In this document: positions 42,067 through 51,803 of the stretch, piece by piece
Layout of the letters: each line of letters begins with the position of its first letter
How positions within the stretch are numbered: the first letter of the stretch is position 1
Assembly (NCBI GenBank): GCA_026393115.1
Contig: JAPLAU010000027.1
Span: forward strand, 62,001-126,000
Length of the DNA: 64,000 nt
Direction of reading: 5' to 3'
Origin: Actinomycetota bacterium
GTDB lineage: Bacteria; Actinomycetota; Actinomycetes; S36-B12; CAIYMF01
Translations under genes and position numbers: made by a program
The notes under the pieces: generated by a model
Told to the model about the DNA's origin: nothing
Seen by the model: only the letters and a program-made list of their open reading frames with translations
Database searches by the model: none

Positions 42067-45000
42067 TGCCGCGCCGCACCGACATCTCGAGCATCATGGT
42101 GATCGGCTCCGGCCCCATCGTCATCGGTCAGGCCTGCGAATTCGATTATTCGGGTACCCAAGCATGCCGCGTCCTGCGCGCTGAAGGATTTCGCGTAGTG
42201 CTGGTCAACAGCAATCCCGCAACGATCATGACTGACCCTGAATTCGCTGACGCCACCTACGTCGAACCCATCACTCCCGACATTCTCACTCGCATCATTG
42301 AGCGTGAGCGACCCGATGCCTTGCTCGCAACTCTGGGGGGTCAGACAGCTCTCAATGCTGCGATGGCGCTCAACGAACTCGGCGTTCTTGAGCAGTACGG
42401 CGTGCGACTCATCGGCGCGAGTGTGGAAGCGATCGAAGCTGGCGAGAATCGTGAGCGATTCAAGGAAATCGTCGCTGACATTGTCATCGATGGATACCAG
42501 GCCGAAAGTGCCCGCAGTTTTGTGTGTCACGCGATGGATGAGTGTTTCGCTGCTGTTGCCGATCTGGGCTACCCGGTGGTCGTGCGACCCTCATTCACCA
42601 TGGGGGGCGCTGGCTCTGGAATCGCTCGCGATGAAGCAGATTTGCTTCGCATTGCCGGAGCCGGCCTTACTGCCAGTCCCACCACCGAGGTGCTGCTCGA
42701 GGAGTCGATCCTTGGCTGGAAAGAGTACGAACTTGAGTTGATGCGCGACCGTAACGACAATGTCGTGGTCGTCTGTTCAATCGAGAACCTTGATCCGATG
42801 GGCGTGCACACTGGTGACTCGATCACCGTGGCGCCAGCTGTTACCCTGACTGACCGCGAATATCAGCTCATGCGCGATGTCGGCATCGACGTCATCCGCA
42901 AGGTGGGCGTCGAAACCGGCGGCTGCAACATTCAGTTCGCCATCAATCCTGATGACGGACGCATGATTGTCATTGAAATGAACCCTCGCGTTTCCCGATC
43001 GTCGGCGTTGGCATCGAAGGCCACCGGCTTTCCCATTGCCAAGATTGCGGCCAAGCTCGCTGTTGGTTACACCCTTGATGAGATTCCCAACGACATCACT
43101 CGCGTCACGCCGGCTTCCTTTGAACCGAGCCTTGACTACATCGTGGTGAAGGTGCCGCGATTCGCTTTCGAGAAATTCCCCTCGGCCGATCCGGTGTTGA
43201 CAACCACGATGAAGAGTGTCGGAGAAGCGATGGCTATTGGCCGCAACTTCACCGAGGCCCTGCAGAAGGCATTGCGTTCCATCGAACGTTCTGAGGCGAA
43301 TTTCGCCTGGCCCGCGTCACGCGGTGAGGTCGACGTCCCGGCTCTGCTTTCGACGATGCCGGTGCCCCGCGATGGTCGGCTGCGGGAGGTGCAACTGGCG
43401 TTGTGGGCAGGGGCGACCCCCGACGAGGTTCACGAAGCAACCGACATTGATCCGTGGTTCCTCGATCAGATCGCTGTGATCAACGAGCTCGCCGACTCCA
43501 TTCGTGCGGCCGAGACCCTGTCGGCCGATCTGCTCCGGCAGGTGAAGCGTCACGGCTTCTCCGACCGTCAGATCGCGCAATTGCGTGGAGTGACCGAACC
43601 GTACGTCCGAGAGCACAGGCAGAGTCTGGGTGTTCGTCCTGTGTACAAGACGGTCGACACCTGTGCGGCAGAGTTTACTGCTGCCACTCCCTATCACTAT
43701 TCGTGCTATGACGAGGAAACCGAGGTCGAGCCGCGCGAACGTGAAGCGGTCATCATCCTCGGATCGGGTCCTAACCGCATCGGTCAAGGAATTGAATTCG
43801 ACTACTCGTGCGTGCACGCTGCGCTCACGCTGCGCGAGTGTGGTTACGAAACGATCATGATCAATTGCAACCCCGAGACAGTCTCCACCGACTACGACAC
43901 CTCCGACCGTCTGTACTTCGAACCGTTGACTCTCGAAGACGTGCTTGAAGTCGTAGATGCTGAGCGAGCTGTAGGGCCTGTGGCCGGAGTTATCTGTCAG
44001 CTCGGTGGGCAAACCCCGCTCGGCCTTGCCCAGGGACTCAAGGATGCAGGTGTGCCGATCGTTGGGACGAGCCCCGAAGCCATCCACCTTGCCGAAGAAC
44101 GAGGAGCATTTGGTCGGGTACTCGCCGAAGCCGGATTACCTGCGCCTCGACACGGCACTGCTCTGTCGTTTGACGAAGCGCGACTCATCGCTGACGAAAT
44201 CGGCTACCCCGTGTTGGTGCGCCCCTCGTATGTACTGGGCGGCCGCGGCATGGAAATCGTGTATGACGAGTCGATGCTCGCTGACTATCTCGTGCGCGCA
44301 ACAGAAGCCAGTCCCGAGCATCCGGTGCTGGTTGACCGGTTCCTTGATGACGCACTTGAGATAGACGTCGACGCGCTGTACGACGGAACCGAGTTGTATC
44401 TCGGTGGCGTCATGGAACACATTGAAGAAGCGGGTATTCACTCTGGCGACTCGGCCTGTGTCCTGCCGCCCATCACTCTTGGTCGCGCAGACATTGATCG
44501 CATTCGTGTCAGTACGGAGGCGATTGCTCGCGGCGTGGGGGTGCTGGGGCTGCTCAATGTTCAGTTCGCTCTCGCGGGCGACATCCTCTATGTGCTGGAA
44601 GCCAACCCGCGTGCCTCGCGCACGGTGCCGTTCGTGTCGAAGGCCACGGCGGTACCGCTTGCGAAGGCAGCCGCACGCATCGCGATGGGTGAGACCGTGG
44701 CGCAATTGCGTGCCGAAGGTTTGTTGCCCGCCCAAGGTGACGGTGGATCCTTGCCGGTCGGTTCGCCGGTGTCGGTGAAGGAAGCAGTGCTGCCATTCGG
44801 TCGCTTTCATGGTGTCGACACCATCCTCGGCCCAGAAATGCGATCGACGGGTGAAGTGATGGGTATCGACCGCAAATTCGGTACCGCATTCGCCAAGTCG
44901 CAGGCCGGTGTCTATCCAGAAGGACTTCCCACCTCGGGACGAGTGTTCGTGTCGGTGGCCAACCGCGATAAGCGAGCCATGGTGTTTCCGGTGAAACGCT

Positions 45001-45425
45001 TGGCCGATCTAGGTTTTGAAATCGTGGCCACGGAAGGCACCGCCGACATCCTCAGGCGTAACGGAGTCGACGCCAGCGTGATTCGCAAGCACCATGAGGG
45101 GGTCGGACCTCAGGGGCAGACCACCACCGTCGAGGCGATCATGGCCGGGGAGATCGCTTTTGTGGTCAACACTCCCTACGGGGTCGGACCACGCCTTGAT
45201 GGCTACGAGATTCGAACCGCCGCCGTGGCTCGTGGTGTCACAGCTGTCACCACGATTCAAGGGCTGGGTGCGGCGGTTCAAGGAATCGAGGCACTGATCG
45301 CCGGCGAGGTGACGGTGCGTACCCTCCAGGAACACGCGGCGGACATTGAGGTACTACGGTCAGAGGAGCTAGCGGCAGGTATTGCCGCCGGACACAGTGT
45401 GACGACAGCGGAGGGTGGCGCCTGA
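42066..45425 (+). CDS. carB: Carbamoyl phosphate synthase large subunit
   Basis: Two ATP-grasp halves that make carbamoyl phosphate from bicarbonate, ammonia and 2 ATP. The 1119-residue length is within range. The two halves each start with a G-S-G-P-x-x-I-G-Q motif (near residues 13 and 565) and have L-G-G-Q-T substrate loops; [10 protein letters not shown] and E-A-N-P-R-A-S-R are the metal-binding blocks. The C-terminal MGS-like allosteric domain follows after about residue 960. TGATG junctions on both sides. Confidence 0.98.
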   Translation: MPRRTDISSIMVIGSGPIVIGQACEFDYSGTQACRVLRAEGFRVVLVNSNPATIMTDPEFADATYVEPITPDILTRIIERERPDALLATLGGQTALNAAMALNELGVLEQYGVRLIGASVEAIEAGENRERFKEIVADIVIDGYQAESARSFVCHAMDECFAAVADLGYPVVVRPSFTMGGAGSGIARDEADLLRIAGAGLTASPTTEVLLEESILGWKEYELELMRDRNDNVVVVCSIENLDPMGVHTGDSITVAPAVTLTDREYQLMRDVGIDVIRKVGVETGGCNIQFAINPDDGRMIVIEMNPRVSRSSALASKATGFPIAKIAAKLAVGYTLDEIPNDITRVTPASFEPSLDYIVVKVPRFAFEKFPSADPVLTTTMKSVGEAMAIGRNFTEALQKALRSIERSEANFAWPASRGEVDVPALLSTMPVPRDGRLREVQLALWAGATPDEVHEATDIDPWFLDQIAVINELADSIRAAETLSADLLRQVKRHGFSDRQIAQLRGVTEPYVREHRQSLGVRPVYKTVDTCAAEFTAATPYHYSCYDEETEVEPREREAVIILGSGPNRIGQGIEFDYSCVHAALTLRECGYETIMINCNPETVSTDYDTSDRLYFEPLTLEDVLEVVDAERAVGPVAGVICQLGGQTPLGLAQGLKDAGVPIVGTSPEAIHLAEERGAFGRVLAEAGLPAPRHGTALSFDEARLIADEIGYPVLVRPSYVLGGRGMEIVYDESMLADYLVRATEASPEHPVLVDRFLDDALEIDVDALYDGTELYLGGVMEHIEEAGIHSGDSACVLPPITLGRADIDRIRVSTEAIARGVGVLGLLNVQFALAGDILYVLEANPRASRTVPFVSKATAVPLAKAAARIAMGETVAQLRAEGLLPAQGDGGSLPVGSPVSVKEAVLPFGRFHGVDTILGPEMRSTGEVMGIDRKFGTAFAKSQAGVYPEGLPTSGRVFVSVANRDKRAMVFPVKRLADLGFEIVATEGTADILRRNGVDASVIRKHHEGVGPQGQTTTVEAIMAGEIAFVVNTPYGVGPRLDGYEIRTAAVARGVTAVTTIQGLGAAVQGIEALIAGEVTVRTLQEHAADIEVLRSEELAAGIAAGHSVTTAEGGA

Positions 45426-46279
45426 TGCCGGTGCAGGTTCGCGGTGAGGTGCTCGGTGTTCGTCGGGCAGGCCAGTACCACGTGCTCACGCTGACAGCGC
45501 CCGGCATTCCAGAGTTGGCGCGACCGGGTCATTTCGTGGGCATCAGCGTGGGTGGCGAGGGAACGGGCATGATCCTGCGCCGTTCGTTTTCCATCCACAA
45601 AGTGGCCGATCGAGGTCCGTATGGAGGCACCCTCGATATTGCTTTCGCGGTGCACGGCAGGGGAACCGCATGGATGGCCGGACTTGACCGCCACGACAGT
45701 GTCGACATCGTTGGACCATTGGGTCGCCCGTTCGCGTTGCCGCGCGAACCGGTGAGCTGCGTTCTGGTCGCCGGGGGCTACGGATCTGCCCCCTTGTTCA
45801 TGCTCGCCGAGCAATTGCGTGAACGTGGGTGTCGAGTCGACTTTGTGCTGGGCGCATCCACCGAAGACAAGTTGTTCGGAGTCCTTGATGCCAAGCGGAT
45901 GGCCTCAACCCTCACAGTGACCACAGAAGACGGTTCGCTTGGTGAAAAGGGTCGGGTCACCGACGTGTTGCCCGAGATTATCGAGCGACTCGGATCGAGT
46001 GTTGTCTACGCGTGTGGTCCCATGAGCATGCTCGCGGCGGTAGCCGACACGGCGGCGGCACACGGTGCCTACAGCCAGTGTGCCGTTGAAGAAGCGATGG
46101 CCTGTGGAATCGGGGTCTGCATGACGTGTGTTTTGCCGGTTATCGGCGATGACGGAGTCACGCGCATGCTTCGATCATGCATCGATGGGCCGGTGTTCCG
46201 CGGTGATCGAGTGCGATGGGCTGATGTAGGAACAGTGCCCGCCGACACGTGGGGCGCGCCAGCAGGAGGCCACCGATGA
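45425..46279 (+). CDS. pyrK: Dihydroorotate dehydrogenase electron transfer subunit
   Basis: FAD and 2Fe-2S protein that passes electrons from PyrD to NAD. The 284-residue protein has a ferredoxin reductase-like FAD domain (I-L-R-R-S-F-S-I near residue 53), a nucleotide domain with G-G-Y-G-S-A-P-L, and a C-terminal cluster site with cysteines in C-A-V-E-E-A-M-A-C-G-I-G-V-C-M-T-C and a fourth in L-R-S-C. PyrK defines a class 1B dihydroorotate dehydrogenase and is not part of the pyr operon of Mycobacterium or Streptomyces. It overlaps pyrD by 4 bases. Confidence 0.95.
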   Translation: MPVQVRGEVLGVRRAGQYHVLTLTAPGIPELARPGHFVGISVGGEGTGMILRRSFSIHKVADRGPYGGTLDIAFAVHGRGTAWMAGLDRHDSVDIVGPLGRPFALPREPVSCVLVAGGYGSAPLFMLAEQLRERGCRVDFVLGASTEDKLFGVLDAKRMASTLTVTTEDGSLGEKGRVTDVLPEIIERLGSSVVYACGPMSMLAAVADTAAAHGAYSQCAVEEAMACGIGVCMTCVLPVIGDDGVTRMLRSCIDGPVFRGDRVRWADVGTVPADTWGAPAGGHR

Positions 46280-47355
46280 CCGCTGTAATCGGATACGGCC
46301 CCGTGGGTGGCGAACCTGGCGAACCACGCATTGACATGAAAACCTGGATCGGCGATTGGGTTCTGCCCTCACCGATCATGACCGCCAGCGGGTGTTCGGC
46401 AAGTGGTAAAGAACTCGATCCATTCTTTGACCTCACGCGCATTGGCGCTGTGGTGACCAAGAGCGTGATGCTCGCGCCTCGCTCGGGTCGGGCAACTCCT
46501 CGCATGGCCGAGACTCCTTCCGGAATGCTCAACTCGATCGGTCTGCAAGGCCCGGGTATCGAGGCGTTCGTTGAGAAGGACCTGCCTTGGCTACGAGAGC
46601 GTGGGGTACGAGCGGTGGTCTCCATCGCAGGCGGAAGTGTTGAGGAGTACGGCAAACTCGCACAGGTCCTGCGCTACTGCGAAGAGATATCTGCCGTTGA
46701 GGTCAACATTTCCTGTCCCAATGTTGCCGACCGCGGTCAGGTTTTCGCCTGTGATGCCAAGTTGGCAGCTGAGGTGGTGTCGAATGTGCGGCGCATCATT
46801 CCCAGCGAGATTCCTGTCATCGCGAAACTGTCCCCTGACGTCACCGACATCGTCGGAATTGCTTACGCGGTCGTCAAGGCTGGAGCCACCGGCCTGTCCT
46901 TGATCAACACCACATTGGGCATGGTCGTCGACACCGAAACACTGCGACCGGCACTTGCTGGCGTGACGGGCGGTCTGTCGGGCCCGGCGATTCGTCCCAT
47001 CGCGGTGCGCTGTGTGTGGCAGGTACATGAAGCGATGCCCGACATTCCGATCATTGGAATCGGCGGAATTGGCAGTGGGCTCGATGCCCTGCAATTCATT
47101 CTCGCCGGCGCGTCGGCAGTGCAGGTCGGAACGATGACGTTTAACGATCCTTCCTCACCGCAGCGCGTTCACACCGAACTTGCGCGTGCGCTCGCTGAAC
47201 GTGGTTTTGGTCGGTTCACCGATGCCATTGGCTACGCCCATCGGCCGCATGACGAGCCGCTATCGGAGTTCGTCGCAGACGCGTGGGCAGAAGATGATCG
47301 CGCAGGGGAAGGTTCCGATCCGGCCCGGCCGTTGTCGTCGGGAGCGGCCGGATGA
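46276..47355 (+). CDS. pyrD: Dihydroorotate dehydrogenase, class 1B catalytic subunit
   Basis: FMN enzyme oxidising dihydroorotate to orotate. The ATG at 46276 lies inside the pyrK stop codon with AGGAGG 7 bases upstream; the reading from 46249 is less likely. The 359-residue protein has the catalytic Cys of class 1 enzymes in N-I-S-C-P-N-V (class 2 has Ser there), S-G-C-S-A-S-G and the FMN phosphate site G-I-G-G-I-G-S-G. It lacks the N-terminal membrane helices of class 2 PyrD, in line with a soluble PyrD-PyrK complex. Confidence 0.95.
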   Translation: MTAVIGYGPVGGEPGEPRIDMKTWIGDWVLPSPIMTASGCSASGKELDPFFDLTRIGAVVTKSVMLAPRSGRATPRMAETPSGMLNSIGLQGPGIEAFVEKDLPWLRERGVRAVVSIAGGSVEEYGKLAQVLRYCEEISAVEVNISCPNVADRGQVFACDAKLAAEVVSNVRRIIPSEIPVIAKLSPDVTDIVGIAYAVVKAGATGLSLINTTLGMVVDTETLRPALAGVTGGLSGPAIRPIAVRCVWQVHEAMPDIPIIGIGGIGSGLDALQFILAGASAVQVGTMTFNDPSSPQRVHTELARALAERGFGRFTDAIGYAHRPHDEPLSEFVADAWAEDDRAGEGSDPARPLSSGAAG

Positions 47356-48047
47356 CCGCTCCGATCGCAGTCGCGCTCGACGGTCCCGACCTGGTGACGA
47401 TCCTCGGGTGGGCATCGGCGGCTGGCCCGCACGTGAGCACGCTCAAGGTCGGTCTCGAAACCTATCTGCGCGATGGCGCTGCCGCGGTTCATGCTGTTCG
47501 GCAGGCGGCTCCCGACTGCGCGCTCTTCCTCGACCTCAAACTGCACGATATTCCGAACACGGTGGCGGGCGGGGCGAGGTCGGTGGCGCACCTGTCGCCT
47601 GACTACCTCACCGTGCATGCCAGTGGGGGAGCGGCGATGATCCGCGCAGCGGTCGACGCGTTACCCGAAACCCGCATTACTGCAGTCACCGTGTTGACCT
47701 CGATGTCTGAAAGTGATCTCGATGCCGTGGGTCTGCGAGGCCCCGCAATTGATGCAGTACGTCGGCTCGCTGCTCTTGCTGTCGGCGCTGGGGCGCGCGC
47801 CATTGTGTGCTCGCCACAGGAGGTCGCGGCAGTGCGTCAGGAAGTGGGCGATGCGGCCGTGCTCATCACTCCGGGAGTGCGACCTGACCCGGCTGCCGGC
47901 GGCGATGATCAGGCCCGTGTGGCCACTCCTGAGCAGGCGTTGGCCGATGGGGCTGATCTGCTGGTCATCGGTCGCCCCATTACCGCCGCAGCCGACGTCG
48001 AGCACGCCGCGCGCGCTCTCGCGCACCGACTTTCCCAGTCCCGGTAG
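47352..48047 (+). CDS. pyrF: Orotidine 5'-phosphate decarboxylase (short type 1 form)
   Basis: Last step of UMP synthesis. The 231-residue protein is the short group with the catalytic D-L-K-L-H-D-I-P-N-T motif and C-terminal T-P-G-V-R-P and G-R-P-I-T. Many actinobacteria have the longer type 2 PyrF of about 275 residues. It overlaps pyrD by 4 bases and ends the coupled operon; mihF follows after 10 bases with its own promoter. Confidence 0.96.
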   Translation: MTAPIAVALDGPDLVTILGWASAAGPHVSTLKVGLETYLRDGAAAVHAVRQAAPDCALFLDLKLHDIPNTVAGGARSVAHLSPDYLTVHASGGAAMIRAAVDALPETRITAVTVLTSMSESDLDAVGLRGPAIDAVRRLAALAVGAGARAIVCSPQEVAAVRQEVGDAAVLITPGVRPDPAAGGDDQARVATPEQALADGADLLVIGRPITAAADVEHAARALAHRLSQSR

Positions 48048-48050
48048 TCT
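48045..48050 (+). promoter_or_regulatory. -10 element (TAGTCT) for leaderless mihF
   Basis: TAGTCT, beginning in the pyrF stop codon, ends 7 bases before the mihF GTG. It is the third copy of this exact hexamer next to a start in the window. Confidence 0.55.
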
Positions 48051-48057
48051 GCCGGTT

Positions 48058-48375
48058 GTGGCACTGCCGACTCTGACTGCTGAACAGCGCGCTGATGCGC
48101 TGGTACGCGCTGCGAAGGCACGCACTCTTCGAGCCCAGGTCAAGGACGATCTCAGGTCAGGCAGCCTGACCTTGGCGCAGGTGATTGCGCGTGCGGCCGA
48201 GGAAGATGCGCTGGCGAGGATGCGCGTCATCGATCTGCTCACCGCCATGCCGGGCATTGGGCCGGCCCGCGGGCACACACTGATGGACCGTCTGGGTATC
48301 GCGCACTCACGCCGATTGCGCGGACTAGGCGAGCATCAGCGGGCCGCGCTCCTCGAGGTATTCGATTCATCATGA
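48058..48375 (+). CDS. mihF: Actinobacterial integration host factor (mIHF)
   Basis: Nucleoid protein of the actinobacterial IHF family, unrelated in fold to E. coli IHF. The 105-residue protein has the helix-two-turn-helix region [18 protein letters not shown] and the preceding conserved [15 protein letters not shown] 48058 is chosen since a longer reading lies within pyrF. It is next to gmk, as in Mycobacterium and Streptomyces, and overlaps it by 4 bases. Confidence 0.95.
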   Translation: MALPTLTAEQRADALVRAAKARTLRAQVKDDLRSGSLTLAQVIARAAEEDALARMRVIDLLTAMPGIGPARGHTLMDRLGIAHSRRLRGLGEHQRAALLEVFDSS

Positions 48376-48920
48376 GGTTGACGGTCATCAGTGGGCCTAG
48401 CGGCGTGGGCAAGAGCACGGTCGTGAGGGGTTTGCTTGAGCGGTGCCCTCAGGTGTGGCTCTCGGTATCGGCCACGACTCGGGTTCCGCGTCCGGGTGAA
48501 GTCGATGGTCGCGAGTACTTCTTCCTCGACCGTGCACGATTCGACCAGATGGTGCAAACCGGTGAGCTTCTGGAGTGGGCCGAGTTCGCCGGCAATATGT
48601 ACGGAACCCCCCGAGCGCCCGTTGAGGAGCGCCTCACCGCTGGTATTCCGGTGGTTCTCGAGATCGAACTTCAGGGTGCGCGACAGGTGCGAGACTCCCT
48701 TCCCGACAGTATGACCGTGTTCTTGCTACCCCCTTCCTGGGAGGAATTGGTATCCCGGCTCTCAGGCCGAGGTACCGACGAATCTGCCGCGGTGGAGCGC
48801 CGACTCCAAGCGGCTCGGATCGAGTTAGGGGCCCAAGACGAGTTCGATTACACGCTGGTGAACTCGTCGATTCAGGATTCTGTCGATGGCTTGGTACGCT
48901 TAATGGGCATCGAGTGCTAG
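48372..48920 (+). CDS. gmk: Guanylate kinase
   Basis: Phosphorylates GMP to GDP. The 182-residue protein begins with the P-loop G-P-S-G-V-G-K-S-T, followed by the GMP-binding segments [11 protein letters not shown] and D-G-R-E-Y-F-F, and [11 protein letters not shown] 48372 lies in the mihF stop. It ends 25 bases before rpoZ. Confidence 0.97.
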   Translation: MRLTVISGPSGVGKSTVVRGLLERCPQVWLSVSATTRVPRPGEVDGREYFFLDRARFDQMVQTGELLEWAEFAGNMYGTPRAPVEERLTAGIPVVLEIELQGARQVRDSLPDSMTVFLLPPSWEELVSRLSGRGTDESAAVERRLQAARIELGAQDEFDYTLVNSSIQDSVDGLVRLMGIEC

Positions 48921-48945
48921 GTGCGTCCCCAAGAGAGAAGGTCCC

Positions 48946-49212
48946 GTGTCCAGTACCACGCGCCCTGAGGGCATCACACACCCTCCGATCGACGACCTGC
49001 TCGAGATTGCCGACTCCAAGTACTCGCTCGTGATCTATGCGGCCAAGCGTGCCCGTCAGATCAATGCCTACTACTCACAGCTCGGTGAAGGCCTGCTTGA
49101 GTACGTCGGACCGCTCGTCGAGACTCACGTGCAGGAAAAGCCGCTATCGATCGCTCTACGTGAGATCAACGCGGGTGTTCTGACCTCTGAGCCGTACGAG
49201 CCCGAGGCCTGA
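48946..49212 (+). CDS. rpoZ: RNA polymerase omega subunit
   Basis: Small subunit that helps assemble the beta-prime subunit of RNA polymerase. The 88-residue protein has the omega signature [15 protein letters not shown] near residues 26-40 and [10 protein letters not shown] towards the end. GTG 48946 has AGAGAAGG upstream. It is between gmk and coaBC, a conserved arrangement. Confidence 0.95.
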   Translation: MSSTTRPEGITHPPIDDLLEIADSKYSLVIYAAKRARQINAYYSQLGEGLLEYVGPLVETHVQEKPLSIALREINAGVLTSEPYEPEA

Positions 49213-49218
49213 TCGGTC

Positions 49219-50505
49219 ATGTCCACCCCTGCGGGGGACACTGCGGTAGAACCCTCGGGTTCTGACCGTCAACGAGTCGTCCTCGGAGTCTCTGGCGGCA
49301 TCGCTGCCTACAAGTCGTGTGAACTGCTGCGTCGCCTGACCGAGTCGGGCCGTTCGGTCACCGTCGTTCCGACCGAGGCCGCTCTGGAATTCGTCGGCCG
49401 GGTCACGTGGGCGGCACTCTCGGGAAATCCAGTCCGCACGCGCGTGTGGGATGACGCGCATCAGGTGCCCCATGTTCGTTTGGGCCAAGAAGCTGATCTG
49501 GTGGTGGTGGCACCGGCAACAGCCGACCTCCTCGCCAAGGCAGCCCACGGCCTGGCTGACGATCTCTTGACGTCGACCTTGCTCACCGCCCGATGCCCCG
49601 TTGTGCTCGCTCCGGCGATGCACACCGAAATGTGGGAGCACCCGGCGACCGTCGCGAATGTGGCGACGTTGCGAGCGCGTGGCATCGTGGTGCTCGATCC
49701 GGCATCGGGCCGACTGACTGGCGCCGACACCGGTCCGGGCCGATTACCCGAGCCCGACGCCATTGCGGCGGTCTGTGAACGGCTACTGGCCGGTCTGTCG
49801 GCGTACCCCACCGCCGATCTCGCGGGGCTCAACGTGGTCGTGTCGGCAGGCGGAACCCGCGAACCGATTGACCCGGTGCGCTTCATCGGAAACAGGTCGA
49901 GCGGATTGCAGGGGTATGCGCTTGCGACGACGGCTGCGGCCCGAGGTGCTCACGTAGTCGTGGTCTCGGCCAACGTGGCCCTGCCAGAGCCGGCGGGCGT
50001 GACGCTCGTGCGAGTGAGCACGGCCGCGGATATGAAAGACGCCGTGCTGAAGCACTCCACGACCGCCGACGTGGTGGTGATGGCTGCAGCGGTGGCTGAC
50101 TTCCGGCCGGTTCAGGTTGCCCGCGACAAGATCAAGAAGGACGATACGTCCCCTCTACCTGAACCCATTGTGCTTGAGCGAACCGACGACGTGTTGGCCT
50201 TGGTGGTCGAGGCGCGTGGGGCTGCCCCGTCTGGGCAGGTCATCGTCGGTTTCGCGGCCGAAACGGGCGATGCCACGGGCACGGTACTCGAGCACGCGAG
50301 CGCCAAGTTGGCTCGCAAGGGGTGCGATCTGTTGGTCGTCAATGATGTCTCGGGTGGTCGTGTCTTCGAGCAGTCACACAACGCGGTGACAATTCTCAGT
50401 CGCGACGGATCAGCACTTCCCGTTGTCGAAAGCACCAAGGAAACGGTGGCGGACGCCATCTGGGACCGCGTGGTGGCTGCTCGCGAGGCCACAAACTCCG
50501 GATAG
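49219..50505 (+). CDS. coaBC: Bifunctional phosphopantothenoylcysteine decarboxylase / phosphopantothenate-cysteine ligase
   Basis: Two steps of coenzyme A synthesis. The 428-residue protein has an N-terminal FMN decarboxylase domain ([10 protein letters not shown] at the start, A-P-A-M-H-T-E-M-W near 132) and a C-terminal CTP-dependent ligase domain beginning near 195 with [10 protein letters not shown], followed by A-A-V-A-D-F-R-P and K-I-K-K. It has an unusually long N-terminus of about 20 residues before the first strand. ATG 49219, 6 bases after rpoZ. Confidence 0.96.
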   Translation: MSTPAGDTAVEPSGSDRQRVVLGVSGGIAAYKSCELLRRLTESGRSVTVVPTEAALEFVGRVTWAALSGNPVRTRVWDDAHQVPHVRLGQEADLVVVAPATADLLAKAAHGLADDLLTSTLLTARCPVVLAPAMHTEMWEHPATVANVATLRARGIVVLDPASGRLTGADTGPGRLPEPDAIAAVCERLLAGLSAYPTADLAGLNVVVSAGGTREPIDPVRFIGNRSSGLQGYALATTAAARGAHVVVVSANVALPEPAGVTLVRVSTAADMKDAVLKHSTTADVVVMAAAVADFRPVQVARDKIKKDDTSPLPEPIVLERTDDVLALVVEARGAAPSGQVIVGFAAETGDATGTVLEHASAKLARKGCDLLVVNDVSGGRVFEQSHNAVTILSRDGSALPVVESTKETVADAIWDRVVAAREATNSG

Positions 50506-50508
50506 ACT
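50503..50508 (+). promoter_or_regulatory. Possible -10 element (TAGACT) for metK
   Basis: TAGACT starts at the coaBC stop codon and lies 55 bases before the metK ATG, leaving a leader of about 48 bases. That is too short for a known SAM riboswitch. Confidence 0.4.
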
Positions 50509-50563
50509 GTTTTCCTCGGGTTTCCCCGAACTGTCCCATGACCAGCTAACGAAAGAGTCGACC

Positions 50564-51757
50564 ATGGCCCGGCGCCTGTTCACCTCGGAATCCGTCACCG
50601 AGGGACACCCCGACAAGATGGCAGATCAGATCAGCGATGCCGTTCTGGATGCCTTTCTGACTGATGATCCGCGCAGTCGCGTGGCGGTTGAAACTCTGCT
50701 CACCACCGGCCAAGTGCATCTTGCCGGCGAGGTGACGACGTCCTCAAGAGCCGATCTGATGAGTTTGGTGCGTCAGGTCGTGCTCGACATTGGCTACGAC
50801 CACTCCGACAAGGGTTTCGACGGCAACACCTGCGGAATTCAGCTCTCCATTGGTCGTCAGTCGCCCGATATCGCCCAGGGCGTCGATGACGCCATTGAAG
50901 AGCGCGAGGGCCACAGCATTGACCCACTCGACCGTCAGGGAGCTGGCGACCAGGGACTCATGTTCGGGTACGCGTGCGACGACACTCCTTCGCTCGCACC
51001 ACTTCCCATCTCGCTGGCTCATCGTCTCGCCGAGCGACTCAGCGCAGTACGTAAGGACGGAACACTGGGGTATCTGCGTCCCGATGGCAAGACTCAGGTG
51101 ACCATCGAATACGAAGGCGACCGTGCGGTTCGCCTCGACACCGTGGTGGTCTCAAGCCAACACGCGGCCGATGTCTCGCTCGACAATCAACTCTCGCCCG
51201 ATGTTCGCAAGCACGTGGTCGAGCACGTACTGGCCGATGTCGACCTTGACACCAGCGATTTCCGATTGCTCGTTAACCCCACGGGCCGGTTCGAAGTCGG
51301 TGGTCCCATGGGCGACGCTGGCTTGACCGGACGCAAGATCATTGTCGACACGTACGGCGGCATGGCGCGACACGGTGGCGGTGCTTTCAGCGGTAAGGAT
51401 CCGTCGAAGGTTGACCGCTCGGCGGCCTACGCCATGCGTTGGGTTGCCAAGAATGTTGTGGCGGCGGGTCTTGCCCGTCGATGCGAGGTGCAGGTGGCGT
51501 ACGCCATTGGTAAGGCCCACCCGGTGGGAGTGTTTGTCGAGACGTTCGGAACCGGTGTCGCACCCGATAGCGATATTCAGGCGGCTGTCCTTGAGGTGTT
51601 CGACCTGCGCCCCGCTGCGATCATTCGCGACCTTGACCTCCTGCGTCCGATCTATCGACCCACGGCGGCATATGGCCACTTCGGTCGTGAACTACCTGAC
51701 TTCACGTGGGAGCGCACCGACCGAGCTGACACATTGAAGGCGGCGGTGTCGGTCTGA
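50564..51757 (+). CDS. metK: S-adenosylmethionine synthetase
   Basis: Makes SAM from methionine and ATP. The 397-residue protein from ATG 50564 begins [16 protein letters not shown] and contains [26 protein letters not shown] and D-R-S-A-A-Y, the standard blocks. The reading from 50423 runs back into coaBC and is not used. GAAAGAG is a weak ribosome binding site. Confidence 0.98.
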   Translation: MARRLFTSESVTEGHPDKMADQISDAVLDAFLTDDPRSRVAVETLLTTGQVHLAGEVTTSSRADLMSLVRQVVLDIGYDHSDKGFDGNTCGIQLSIGRQSPDIAQGVDDAIEEREGHSIDPLDRQGAGDQGLMFGYACDDTPSLAPLPISLAHRLAERLSAVRKDGTLGYLRPDGKTQVTIEYEGDRAVRLDTVVVSSQHAADVSLDNQLSPDVRKHVVEHVLADVDLDTSDFRLLVNPTGRFEVGGPMGDAGLTGRKIIVDTYGGMARHGGGAFSGKDPSKVDRSAAYAMRWVAKNVVAAGLARRCEVQVAYAIGKAHPVGVFVETFGTGVAPDSDIQAAVLEVFDLRPAAIIRDLDLLRPIYRPTAAYGHFGRELPDFTWERTDRADTLKAAVSV

Positions 51758-51791
51758 TCGGCAATCGCCGAGCAGGGTCAGTGCTCGTGCG

Positions 51792-51797
51792 TACGCT
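51792..51797 (+). promoter_or_regulatory. -10 element (TACGCT) for leaderless priA
   Basis: TACGCT ends 6 bases before the priA GTG, without a ribosome binding site. Confidence 0.5.
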
Positions 51798-51803
51798 GGG
51801 CCA

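Noticed and set aside
50506-50563. SAM riboswitch upstream of metK
   Set aside because: The 58-base gap has no recognisable aptamer.
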